NCBI GenBank assembly: GCA_900758475.1
Contig: CAAERQ010000007.1
Span: 50,318 to 114,317 of the forward strand
Direction: 5' to 3'
DNA length: 64,000 nucleotides
DNA from: an uncultured Collinsella sp.
GTDB taxonomy: Bacteria; Actinomycetota; Coriobacteriia; Coriobacteriales; Coriobacteriaceae
Shown: positions 8,747-16,106 of the stretch, in pieces
Layout: every line of letters starts with the position of its first letter
How positions within the stretch are numbered: position 1 is the stretch's first letter
Translations under genes and position numbers: made by a program
The notes under the pieces: generated by a model
Told to the model about the DNA's origin: nothing
The model's database searches: none
Seen by the model: the letters and a program-made list of their open reading frames with translations, nothing else

Positions 8747-8818
8747 AGCCCCCGTGCCTGCGAAAACTTTCCCATCTATTGTGTGGAATCGCGGTTCGGG
8801 GGCTTAACTTTGCCCCCG
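8747..8818 (+). other. Alternative hairpins between pyrF and mihF
   Basis: CGGGGGCT at 8797-8804 can pair either with AGCCCCCG at 8747-8754 or with GCCCCCG at 8812-8818. The two folds are mutually exclusive. It may be the pyrF transcript end or a leader feature. No ligand class is recognised. Confidence 0.35.
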
Positions 8819-8887
8819 ATATATTGCACTTTTTGCAGGTATCGTCTAACCTATGGAGCCGCAATTGAGCATTTTGTACGTTTGACG

Positions 8888-8896
8888 TGCTAAAAT
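8888..8896 (+). promoter_or_regulatory. Extended -10 promoter of mihF-gmk-rpoZ
   Basis: TGCTAAAAT at 8888-8896 is an extended -10 element 44 bases before the mihF start. No strong -35 lies at the standard distance. It resembles TGCTATAGT before rpmB and rpsT. Confidence 0.4.
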
Positions 8897-8939
8897 GCCA
8901 ACATCGAATGAATGTTAAACCAATTATTTGGAGGTTCGA

Positions 8940-9248
8940 ATGGCACTTCCTCAGCTTACCGACGAGCAGCGCAAGCAGGCTCTTGAGAAGGCCGCTGCCG
9001 CCCGTCATGCCCGCGCTGAGCTTCGCGAGCAGATCAAGAAGGGTGAGAAGTCCCTCGAGTCCGTGCTCAACTCCGATGATCCCATCGCTTCCCGCATGAA
9101 GGTCTCCACCCTTATCGAGTCTCTCCCTGGTTATGGCAAGGCCAAGGCCGCCAAGATTATGGAGGAGCTCGGCATCTCCGCTACCCGTCGCGTCCAGGGC
9201 CTCGGCGTCCGTCAGCGCGAGCAGCTCCTCGAGCAGCTGACCAAATAA
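8940..9248 (+). CDS. mihF: Actinobacterial integration host factor (mIHF-type nucleoid protein)
   Basis: Small DNA-binding nucleoid protein of 102 aa, unrelated to proteobacterial IHF. The N-terminal half is a charged helix. The C-terminal half has the helix-two-turn-helix signature LPGYGKAKAAKIMEELGI followed by a basic RRVQGLGVRQREQL segment. The position directly before gmk and rpoZ is the conserved actinobacterial arrangement and supports the call. GGAGG at 8931-8935 precedes the ATG at 8940. The stop abuts the gmk GTG with no gap. Confidence 0.9.
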   Translation: MALPQLTDEQRKQALEKAAAARHARAELREQIKKGEKSLESVLNSDDPIASRMKVSTLIESLPGYGKAKAAKIMEELGISATRRVQGLGVRQREQLLEQLTK

Positions 9249-9818
9249 GTGAGTGCTCAGGATTCCAAGCTCTTTGTGATTTCTGGACCGTCAGGCGCGG
9301 GCAAGGGCACGCTCGTCACTCGTGTGCGAGAGCATCGCTCGAACCTGGGCCTGACGGTTTCGGCTACCACGCGAGCTCCGCGTAAAGGCGAGGTCGACGG
9401 CGTCAATTACTTTTTCCTGACGCGTGAGGAGTTCGACCGCCGCGTGGCAAACGGTGAGTTTGTCGAGTGGGCTGAGGTCCACGGCAACTGCTATGGCACG
9501 CTGGTGAGCGAGGTCCAGTCCAAGCTCGCCTCTGGTGCTTCTCTGATTTTGGAGATTGATGTCCAGGGTGCCCTGCAAGTCAAGGAGCGCTTTCCCGAGG
9601 CCGTGCTGATCTTTATCAAGCCGCCTTCGCTCGAGGTGCTTCGTGAGCGTCTTGTCGGTCGTGGTACCGAGTCGCCCGAGACGATTGAGCTGCGCATGGC
9701 AAACGCCGCCCATGAGCTTGCCCTTGCCGACCGCTACGACGACGTCGTGGTGAATGACGATCTCGACCGCGCGACCGATGAGCTCGTTCGCGTTCTCGAT
9801 ATGCATGAAAGGATCTGA
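9249..9818 (+). CDS. gmk: Guanylate kinase
   Basis: Phosphorylates GMP to GDP with ATP. The 189 aa protein has the P-loop GPSGAGKGT (13-21) and the GMP-site segments TTRAPRKGEVDGVNYFF and EFVEWAEVHGNCYGT. The GTG directly follows the mihF stop; no separate ribosome site is obvious, so translation is probably coupled. Next in the transcript is rpoZ, a pairing common in bacteria. Confidence 0.95.
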   Translation: MSAQDSKLFVISGPSGAGKGTLVTRVREHRSNLGLTVSATTRAPRKGEVDGVNYFFLTREEFDRRVANGEFVEWAEVHGNCYGTLVSEVQSKLASGASLILEIDVQGALQVKERFPEAVLIFIKPPSLEVLRERLVGRGTESPETIELRMANAAHELALADRYDDVVVNDDLDRATDELVRVLDMHERI

Positions 9819-9823
9819 GGTCC

Positions 9824-10105
9824 GTGTCCGTTGTAAAGCCTTGCATTGACGATCTTCTGGAGAAGACCGATCACAACCGCTTCCTGCTCGCTTCGCTTGC
9901 CTCCAAGCGCGCCTGCGATATCAATAGCATGCTGCGTGGCCAGCACAATCGTGTGCTTGCCGTCCAGGATGTCGATGACATCACCATCGCGCTCTCGGGT
10001 GCCGATACCATTTCGATGGCTATGGATGAGATCGTCGACGGCGATATCTCCTACGACGAGGCCCGTTACGAGAAGGCACTCGGCCACAAGGTTGCTGAAG
10101 CCTAA
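9824..10105 (+). CDS. rpoZ: DNA-directed RNA polymerase omega subunit
   Basis: Omega helps assemble and stabilise the beta-prime subunit. It is 93 aa from a GTG, with the omega core 'RFLLASLASKRACDINSM' followed by an acidic central part and the C-terminal EARYEKALGHK. It lies five bases after gmk and its stop is immediately followed by the thiI ATG, so all three are in one transcript. Confidence 0.9.
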   Translation: MSVVKPCIDDLLEKTDHNRFLLASLASKRACDINSMLRGQHNRVLAVQDVDDITIALSGADTISMAMDEIVDGDISYDEARYEKALGHKVAEA

Positions 10106-11350
10106 ATGGCAGCTCGCGTCTGCCTGGTCCACTATCACGAGGTTGGACTGAAGGGCAAGAACCGCGCACATTTTGAGCATATTCTCATGGATAACATTAA
10201 GGCGGCTTTGGCCGCCTTTTCCGTGAATGCCGTGTCTCGAATTTCCGGTTATATCCTCGTGACCTTTAACGAGCATCAGGCCGACGATGCGGCGCGCGTT
10301 ATTCGCACCGTGCCCGGCGTTGCTCGTGTGTCCCTGGCCTACCACACCAATCGCGACCCTCAGGAGTACTGCGCGGCGGCTGTAAAGGCGCTGCGTGAGT
10401 TTGGCCCCTTCGACTCGTTTAAGGTACATGCCAAGCGCTCTAACACCGATTATGAACTCACCTCGATTGATATCAACCGTCAGGTGGGCGAGGTGCTATG
10501 TGAGGCGTTCCCCGATAAAAAGGTCCAGATGCATGATCCCGACGCGATGGTGCACGTGCTGGTTGTTCAGGGCAGCGTTTACGTGTACGCGCGCTCCGAG
10601 CGCGGTGTGGGCGGTCTGCCGGTGGGCTCTGCCGGTAAGGTCGTGACCCTGCTGTCATCGGGTATCGACTCGCCGGTGGCAACCTGGATGCTCGCGCGCC
10701 GCGGAGCCGTGTGCGTGCCGGTGCATTTTTCCGGTCGTCCGCAGACGCCCGATACGAGCGAGTATCTGGTGCAGGACATCATTCGCGCCCTTGAGCCGGG
10801 TGTCCAGATCGGCCGTCTGTACGTGGTGCCGTTTGGCGATTGCCAGCGTGAGATTTCCGTCACCTGCCCCAGCAACCTGCGCGTGATCATGTATCGCCGC
10901 ATCATGTATTCGGTCGCCGAGCGCATCGCGCATTTCGAGGGCGCCAAGGCCATCGTGACCGGCGAGTCGCTTGGCCAGGTTGCCTCTCAGACGCTCGAGA
11001 ACATCATGGCTGTCAATGAAGCCGTGAAGATTCCCGTGTTCCGTCCGCTCATTGGTTCTGATAAGCAGGAGATCATCGCGCGTGCCCAGGAGATCGGCAC
11101 GTTTGATATCTCGACCGAGGCGGCGCCCGATTGCTGCACGCTCTTTATGCCGCGTCGTCCCGAGACGCATGCCAAGCTCGATGCCGTGCATGAGGCCTGG
11201 GAGCTGTTCGATCACGAGGAGATGATCGAGCGCCTGCTCAAACAGACCGAGTATATCGATTTTGGCAGCAACACGTATAAGGCCCCCAAGACCTTAAAAC
11301 GCAAACATTCGGAGCTCGCTCCGCGTGAGATTTACCAAGATCACGAGTAA
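10106..11350 (+). CDS. thiI: tRNA 4-thiouridine synthase ThiI
   Basis: Adenylates U8 of tRNA and inserts sulfur; in some bacteria it also supplies sulfur for thiazole. The 414 aa protein has an N-terminal ferredoxin-like part, a THUMP domain (about 60-165) and a PP-loop ATPase domain with SSGIDS at 184-189. It lacks the C-terminal rhodanese domain found in E. coli ThiI, as in most Gram-positive homologues. The start abuts rpoZ and a strong terminator follows. Confidence 0.93.
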   Translation: MAARVCLVHYHEVGLKGKNRAHFEHILMDNIKAALAAFSVNAVSRISGYILVTFNEHQADDAARVIRTVPGVARVSLAYHTNRDPQEYCAAAVKALREFGPFDSFKVHAKRSNTDYELTSIDINRQVGEVLCEAFPDKKVQMHDPDAMVHVLVVQGSVYVYARSERGVGGLPVGSAGKVVTLLSSGIDSPVATWMLARRGAVCVPVHFSGRPQTPDTSEYLVQDIIRALEPGVQIGRLYVVPFGDCQREISVTCPSNLRVIMYRRIMYSVAERIAHFEGAKAIVTGESLGQVASQTLENIMAVNEAVKIPVFRPLIGSDKQEIIARAQEIGTFDISTEAAPDCCTLFMPRRPETHAKLDAVHEAWELFDHEEMIERLLKQTEYIDFGSNTYKAPKTLKRKHSELAPREIYQDHE

Positions 11351-11361
11351 TTTGTTGCATA

Positions 11362-11393
11362 GGCCGGCGATGTTTTTGCATCGTCGGCCTTTT
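11362..11393 (+). terminator. Intrinsic terminator after thiI
   Basis: GGCCGGCGATG (11362-11372) pairs with CATCGTCGGCC (11379-11389), loop TTTTTG, then TTTT. It ends the mihF-gmk-rpoZ-thiI transcript. Confidence 0.9.
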
Positions 11394-11465
11394 GCTATCT
11401 GGGCGTTTGCTTCTAAATTGTTCATTTGGCGACGCGTGCCTGAATAAATGGACACTTTTCCGCAA

Positions 11466-11487
11466 GGTTTTGGTCGGGTTTTGGTTA
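11466..11487 (+). promoter_or_regulatory. Two 11-bp direct repeats upstream of comEA
   Basis: GGTTTTGGTCG (11466-11476) and GGTTTTGGTTA (11477-11487) are adjacent copies with an exact 11-base period, about 80 bases before comEA. The TTTGGT core and spacing match the four-copy array upstream of recA at 39840-39883. This is a likely protein-binding site, with one site per DNA turn. Confidence 0.45.
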
Positions 11488-11564
11488 GACCGTGAGCGAC
11501 GATGTGTGAACCCGGGCGCTGCGACCCCTCTCGCCTGACACGATAGTGTTGGGAGGTGTTTGCT

Positions 11565-12275
11565 ATGGCACAGCGCGAACAACACGAACGGGTCAAACGA
11601 ATGGATCGCTGGGCGGGAAAGCTGCTCGAGCACAAGGCGGTGGTCGTGGCGATGCTCGTCGTTATTGCGATGGCGAGTGGGTTGGCGATGGCAACATTGG
11701 GCGGCGAATCCGATGGGGTGACGTTTGAGCGTGATGCCACGTCGGTTGAGCGGGCGGATACGGGTTCTGAGGACGCTTCTGATGATGGCGATCCTTCAAG
11801 TGATTCGAAAAGGGCAAGTGCGGCCAGTGAGGTCTATGTCGATGTTGGCGGGGCCGTGGTGACGCCGGGCGTCTATCGCCTGCGGGAAGGCGCACGCGTG
11901 GCACAGGCGATTGATGCTGCCGGCGGGCTTACGCCCGAGGCCGATGTCGCGGGCCTTAATCGAGCTTCTAGAGTAGTCGACGGACAGAAGATTTATGTGC
12001 CGCACGTAGGAGAGCAGCAGACGGTTGGTGACGTCGCTGGATCTGGACCCGGTGAGGCGTCTGTTGGCGCATCCGTCGTGAGTGATCTGGTAAATATCAA
12101 TACGGCGAACGCCGCCGAACTGCAGACGCTCTCCGGCGTCGGTCCCTCCATGGCCCAGTCGATTATCGATGAGCGAACGCAAAACGGGCCATTTACCTCG
12201 ATTGAAGACCTGATGCGGGTCTCGGGCATCGGCGAGAAGAAGTTCGCCAAGATCAAAGATTGCATTTGCATATGA
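11565..12275 (+). CDS. comEA: ComEA-type DNA-binding competence protein
   Basis: Membrane-anchored receptor for double-stranded DNA in natural transformation. The 236 aa protein has a membrane segment at about residues 28-46, an acidic Ser/Asp spacer, an SLBB domain (EVYVDVGGAVVTPGVYRL, about 85-135) and two C-terminal helix-hairpin-helix motifs (VNINTANAAELQTLSGVG and LMRVSGIGEKKFAKI). The ATG at 11565 follows GGGAGG at 11551-11556. The stop overlaps the comEC start as ATGA, so the two are coupled. Confidence 0.92.
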   Translation: MAQREQHERVKRMDRWAGKLLEHKAVVVAMLVVIAMASGLAMATLGGESDGVTFERDATSVERADTGSEDASDDGDPSSDSKRASAASEVYVDVGGAVVTPGVYRLREGARVAQAIDAAGGLTPEADVAGLNRASRVVDGQKIYVPHVGEQQTVGDVAGSGPGEASVGASVVSDLVNINTANAAELQTLSGVGPSMAQSIIDERTQNGPFTSIEDLMRVSGIGEKKFAKIKDCICI

Positions 12276-14569
12276 ATGTGCGCGAGCGCGAAATGCCGCC
12301 TCGTCCTTTGATTCCGTGGTTGGCGGCGTTCTTTGCAGGCCTTGCCGGGGCGAGCGCGTTGGTTCTTAATGCAGCTGCCGATGTCCTGCTTGGCGAGGGC
12401 TCGTGGGACATAAGGACATTTTGGTTCTTATCGGTATTTGCCGTGACGCTCGCTGCATTGGGCAAAGCATGCCCCTGGGTAGCGCGATGGAAACGAGGAA
12501 TCTATGCCGCTTCGGTCGGTGTCGTTGCGGGCGCACTGGTTTCTGCATTGTGGTCCGCAAGTGCGCTGCACGCTTCGCGCGCTCTCGACGGACGGGCGGC
12601 AAGCTCCCTTGAATTTGTGGTGCAGGGTGACCCATCCATTAACGAGGAGACCGATTCTTACACCTGCGATGCCTATGCAAAAGGGGAACGATTGGGGGCA
12701 GTTCGCCTTTCATGTGACCGAAGCCTCGATGCCGGCTGTCGCGTGCGGGTTATCGGGCGCATCTTGCCTTTTTCGAATGATTCCTATGAGCGTTCGCGCG
12801 TTTTGCGCGGCGAGGTGAGAAAGGTCAAGGCCGTCCGGATCGTATCGATTCAAGGCGGCTCGCCGAGCTTGTTGCTTCGATTTCGTAGCGCGCTCCTCGA
12901 TGCCGTCGATCCCGTTGCCGATCCCGCCCGTGCGCTCATCGCCGGTGTCGTCTGCGGCCGTTCTTCCGAGCTGCGCGCGCAGCCGGCGTGCGATTGGTTT
13001 TCGGTAACGGGCACGGCTCATCTCATCGCCGTCTCGGGCAGCCACTTGTCGATCGTGGGCTTTGTGCTCGAGACCGCATTGCAAAAGACGCGTTGTCCGC
13101 GTGGGCTGCGGCGTGCGATGCTTGCGGCCGCGCTTGTGTCCTACACTGCCTTTACCGGTGCCTCGTCATCGGCCGTGCGCGCGTGCTGCATGGTGTTCGC
13201 AACGCTTGCCGTCAACGGTGCCGGACGTCGTCGCCATGGCCTTTCCGCGCTTTTCATGACCATGTCGATCTTTGTGCTGCTGCGTCCGACGGTGCTGTTC
13301 GAGATGGGCTTTCAGTTATCGTGCGTGAGTGTCTTCGCCATCTTGTGTTTTTGCCCCTATGCCACCTTCGCCCTGGGTGAGCTTGGTGTGCCGTCGGCTG
13401 TGGCCGGTATGATCTCCGTCACGTTATGCTCGCAGTTGGCGACGTTGCCCATCACGATTCCGGCCTTTGGGACGTTTTCACTGATCGCACCGCTCGCGAA
13501 TGCGCTCATCGGCCCCGTGGTGAGTGTACTGCTTGCCGTCTCGGTCGTGCTGGCGCCCTTATCGCTCGTACCTTTGTTGCGGCCTTGGGCGCTCTTGGTG
13601 CCCATGATCGCCGCTCGCTGTGCGCTGTTCTTTGAGCAGCTCCTTGCTGCGATACCGGGCGCATCGGTGAGCGTGCCGCCCGACTCGATAGAGGTTTTCC
13701 TTGTTCCGATGGCCCTCGCGATCTTGCTGGTCTGGTGGCCTCGTCCCCGTGCTCGCCCCATGGCGGCGGGGCTCGCGTGTTTGGTCTTTCTGGCGGCGCT
13801 CCCGTATGTCTATTGGGATCGATTCGCCCCACCTTCCGTGACGGTCCTGGACGTGGGACAGGCCGATGCGATCTTGGTTCGGCAGGGCTCGACGGCGGTG
13901 CTCGTGGATAGCGGGCTCGATGAGCGGGTGGTCACCGCGCTCGTTCGAAACAATGTGCATCATATCGATGCCGTCTTTGTAACGCATTGGGATGAGGACC
14001 ATTGGGGCGGCCTGCCCGCAGTGCTGGAACAGTTTTCGGTTGGGACCATAGCCGTGGCGGCCGACGCGCTCGAGGATGCGCCCGCACAGGTTCTAAACCG
14101 CCCCGGCGTTTCGTATCGCCAGGTGAGGCGGGGAGATGCCGTCGACATCGGGGCGTTTCGCGCCCGCGTGATGTGGCCGTTTGATTCTGTGGATGGAGAG
14201 GGGAACGAGGACTCGCTTGTCTTGCTGCTCACCTTTGCGCAGGAAGGAAAGCGCTTGCGCATGCTGCTGACCGGCGATGCCGAGCTTGACCAGGAACGTG
14301 AGTTTGTGCAGGAGGTGGGGGATATCGATGTGCTTAAGTTGGGACATCACGGCTCGAAGGTCTCGGTCGACGGCGAGTTGCTGGGCGTCTTGAGACCCGA
14401 GCTATCCATTGCAAGCGCCGGCGAGGGGAATCGATACGGTCATCCCAGCGACGAGTGCGTGGATGCGGTTCGAGTGGCCGGTGGGGCCTTTGCGTGCACC
14501 ATCGAACACGGTGATATCACCATCACGCCGACCGCGAAGGGCTTTACGATGCGATGCCAACGGTCGTGA
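12272..14569 (+). CDS. comEC: ComEC/Rec2 DNA uptake channel
   Basis: Polytopic membrane protein forming the channel for single-stranded DNA during transformation. It is 765 aa. Several hydrophobic segments occur at the N-terminus, followed by a competence domain (ARALIAGVVCGRSSEL onward) and a C-terminal metallo-beta-lactamase-like domain with DVGQADAILVRQG, THWDEDHWGG, LLTGDAE and LGHHGS. All the metal-site motifs of that nuclease-like domain are present. The start was chosen at the ATGA overlap with comEA. A complete comEA-comEC pair suggests the strain, or its ancestor, takes up DNA. Confidence 0.92.
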   Translation: MNVREREMPPRPLIPWLAAFFAGLAGASALVLNAAADVLLGEGSWDIRTFWFLSVFAVTLAALGKACPWVARWKRGIYAASVGVVAGALVSALWSASALHASRALDGRAASSLEFVVQGDPSINEETDSYTCDAYAKGERLGAVRLSCDRSLDAGCRVRVIGRILPFSNDSYERSRVLRGEVRKVKAVRIVSIQGGSPSLLLRFRSALLDAVDPVADPARALIAGVVCGRSSELRAQPACDWFSVTGTAHLIAVSGSHLSIVGFVLETALQKTRCPRGLRRAMLAAALVSYTAFTGASSSAVRACCMVFATLAVNGAGRRRHGLSALFMTMSIFVLLRPTVLFEMGFQLSCVSVFAILCFCPYATFALGELGVPSAVAGMISVTLCSQLATLPITIPAFGTFSLIAPLANALIGPVVSVLLAVSVVLAPLSLVPLLRPWALLVPMIAARCALFFEQLLAAIPGASVSVPPDSIEVFLVPMALAILLVWWPRPRARPMAAGLACLVFLAALPYVYWDRFAPPSVTVLDVGQADAILVRQGSTAVLVDSGLDERVVTALVRNNVHHIDAVFVTHWDEDHWGGLPAVLEQFSVGTIAVAADALEDAPAQVLNRPGVSYRQVRRGDAVDIGAFRARVMWPFDSVDGEGNEDSLVLLLTFAQEGKRLRMLLTGDAELDQEREFVQEVGDIDVLKLGHHGSKVSVDGELLGVLRPELSIASAGEGNRYGHPSDECVDAVRVAGGAFACTIEHGDITITPTAKGFTMRCQRS

Positions 14570-14647
14570 TGGCATCGTTGGCGCTCGGTGGGACCCTGGG
14601 CTAAAATGACACGGTACGAATATGGGAGCTTGCAAGAGGGGAGCGCG

Positions 14648-15610
14648 ATGTCCGAATCTGGGCTGTTGCCGGCATATCTGATCATCGGTACCGACGGAGT
14701 CAAACGTGACCACGCTGTCTCGCGCATGAAGGCACGTCTGGAAAAGTCGGGCATGGTCGAGTTCAACCTCGACGAGCGCGACATGACCAAAGACCCCGAT
14801 ATCGAATCGATTATCGGCTCGCTCAACACCTTTCCCATGGGCAGCGAGTTTCGCCTGGTAATTCTCGACGGCTGCTCAAAGCTCGCCAAGGCGGTCTCTG
14901 AGCCGCTCGTCGAATATCTGGCGAGCCCCAGCCCCACGACTGTCTGCCTGATCATTGCCGACTCGCTTGCCAAGAACACGCGCCTGTATAAGGCGATCGC
15001 CAAGATCGACAAGAAGGCAGTGATCGACTGTTCGGGCACCAAACGCTGGGAGCTTCCGCGTCGTGTGCAGCAGATGGCGACGCAACACGGTAAGTCCATC
15101 TCCACGGCTGCCGCTGAGGAGCTCGTCTCACGCTCGGGTGAAAACACCCGTATGCTCGACAACGACTTGGCAAAGCTCGCCCAGATGGTCGAGGCGCCTC
15201 AGATTGAGCTTGCCGATGTGGAGCGCTGGATTGTGCGCACGGCCGAGGTCCAACCTTGGGACTTTCTCAATGCGGTCTCGGCCCGCGATATGCGGCGATC
15301 GCTCGAGCTCTTTAATCTGCTGCCCGTCAAGAGCTATGTGTGGACCTACACCCTGCTGTGCGGACGCATCCGTGAGCTTATCGTTGCCAAGGCCCTCGAT
15401 GCGCGCGGGCAAGGTCGCGAGCTCGCCGCCACACTTAAGCTCCAGTCCTGGCAGGTCAAGAATCATCTGACCTGGGCGCGCCGCTTTTCTATGGCGGAGC
15501 TTGTCGCTGCGCTCGAGGGCGCGGTCGATGTGGAGCTCGCACTCAAGGGTTCGGCCGATTCGGAGACCGCTTTTTTGCTCTGGATTACGAACATCTTGAG
15601 AAAATCGTGA
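14648..15610 (+). CDS. holA: DNA polymerase III delta subunit
   Basis: Clamp-loader subunit that opens the beta sliding clamp. The 320 aa length is typical. Features are the N-terminal segment LLPAYLIIGTDGVKRDHAV, the degenerate AAA+ module and the C-terminal collar region starting PWDFLNAVSARDMRRSLELF. The ATG at 14648 has GAGGGGAG just upstream; an earlier in-frame ATG at 14606 lacks one. TAAAAT at 14603-14608 could be its -10. The order comEC-holA-rpsT-lepA is widely conserved. Confidence 0.92.
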   Translation: MSESGLLPAYLIIGTDGVKRDHAVSRMKARLEKSGMVEFNLDERDMTKDPDIESIIGSLNTFPMGSEFRLVILDGCSKLAKAVSEPLVEYLASPSPTTVCLIIADSLAKNTRLYKAIAKIDKKAVIDCSGTKRWELPRRVQQMATQHGKSISTAAAEELVSRSGENTRMLDNDLAKLAQMVEAPQIELADVERWIVRTAEVQPWDFLNAVSARDMRRSLELFNLLPVKSYVWTYTLLCGRIRELIVAKALDARGQGRELAATLKLQSWQVKNHLTWARRFSMAELVAALEGAVDVELALKGSADSETAFLLWITNILRKS

Positions 15611-15659
15611 TGATACCTGCCTTTTTGGCAAATTCGTTCTATCCCTTTGAGATGGAGCG

Positions 15660-15668
15660 TGCTATAGT
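15660..15668 (+). promoter_or_regulatory. Extended -10 promoter of rpsT
   Basis: TGCTATAGT, identical to the element before rpmB. It leaves a leader of about 70 bases before the rpsT GTG. Confidence 0.5.
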
Positions 15669-15743
15669 AGGCGCTTGCATGACCTCACCGTGTCTCAGAG
15701 GTGTCATACATTTTTTGCAAGGAACTCGAAAGGAACTCCAGAA

Positions 15744-16010
15744 GTGGCAAACATCAAGTCTCAGAAGAAGCGTATCCGCACCAATGAGGCAGCACGCATG
15801 CGTAACAAGGCTGTCAAGTCCGAGCTCAAGACGCTGACCAAGCACGTCCAGTCCGCCGTCGCCGAGGGCGACGCCGAGAAGGCCCAGGCTGCCCTCAAGA
15901 CCGTCACCAAGCGTCTTGACATGGCTGCCGCCAAGCATGTTATCCACAAGAACCAGGCTTCCAACCGCAAGTCCGGTCTTGCTAAGCTCGTGAACAGCAT
16001 CAACGCCTAA
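15744..16010 (+). CDS. rpsT: 30S ribosomal protein S20
   Basis: Binds 16S rRNA early in 30S assembly. It is 88 aa, lysine-rich and helical, beginning ANIKSQKKRIRTNEAARMRN after the initiator. The start is GTG at 15744 with AAAGGAAC at 15730-15737; a longer frame upstream lies in the leader and is not ribosomal. GTG or TTG starts on rpsT are common and can serve autoregulation in other bacteria. Confidence 0.96.
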   Translation: MANIKSQKKRIRTNEAARMRNKAVKSELKTLTKHVQSAVAEGDAEKAQAALKTVTKRLDMAAAKHVIHKNQASNRKSGLAKLVNSINA

Positions 16011-16045
16011 GTTGTAAATTTCACACCACACAGATTACGCGCATA

Positions 16046-16081
16046 AATGGAGCCTGTTTTATGGAACAGGCTCCATTTTTT
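16046..16081 (+). terminator. Intrinsic terminator after rpsT
   Basis: AATGGAGCCTGTT (16046-16058) pairs with AACAGGCTCCATT (16065-16077), then a run of six T. It ends 26 bases before the lepA start, leaving little room for a lepA promoter (TAAGAT at 16094-16099 is a candidate -10, which would give a nearly leaderless mRNA). Confidence 0.93.
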
Positions 16082-16106
16082 GTACCGCTCGGGTAAGATA
16101 GTCGGC

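Noticed and set aside
12272..14569. Possible stand-alone metallo-beta-lactamase gene in the 3' part of comEC
   Set aside because: It is in frame with the competence domain and is the normal C-terminal domain of ComEC.
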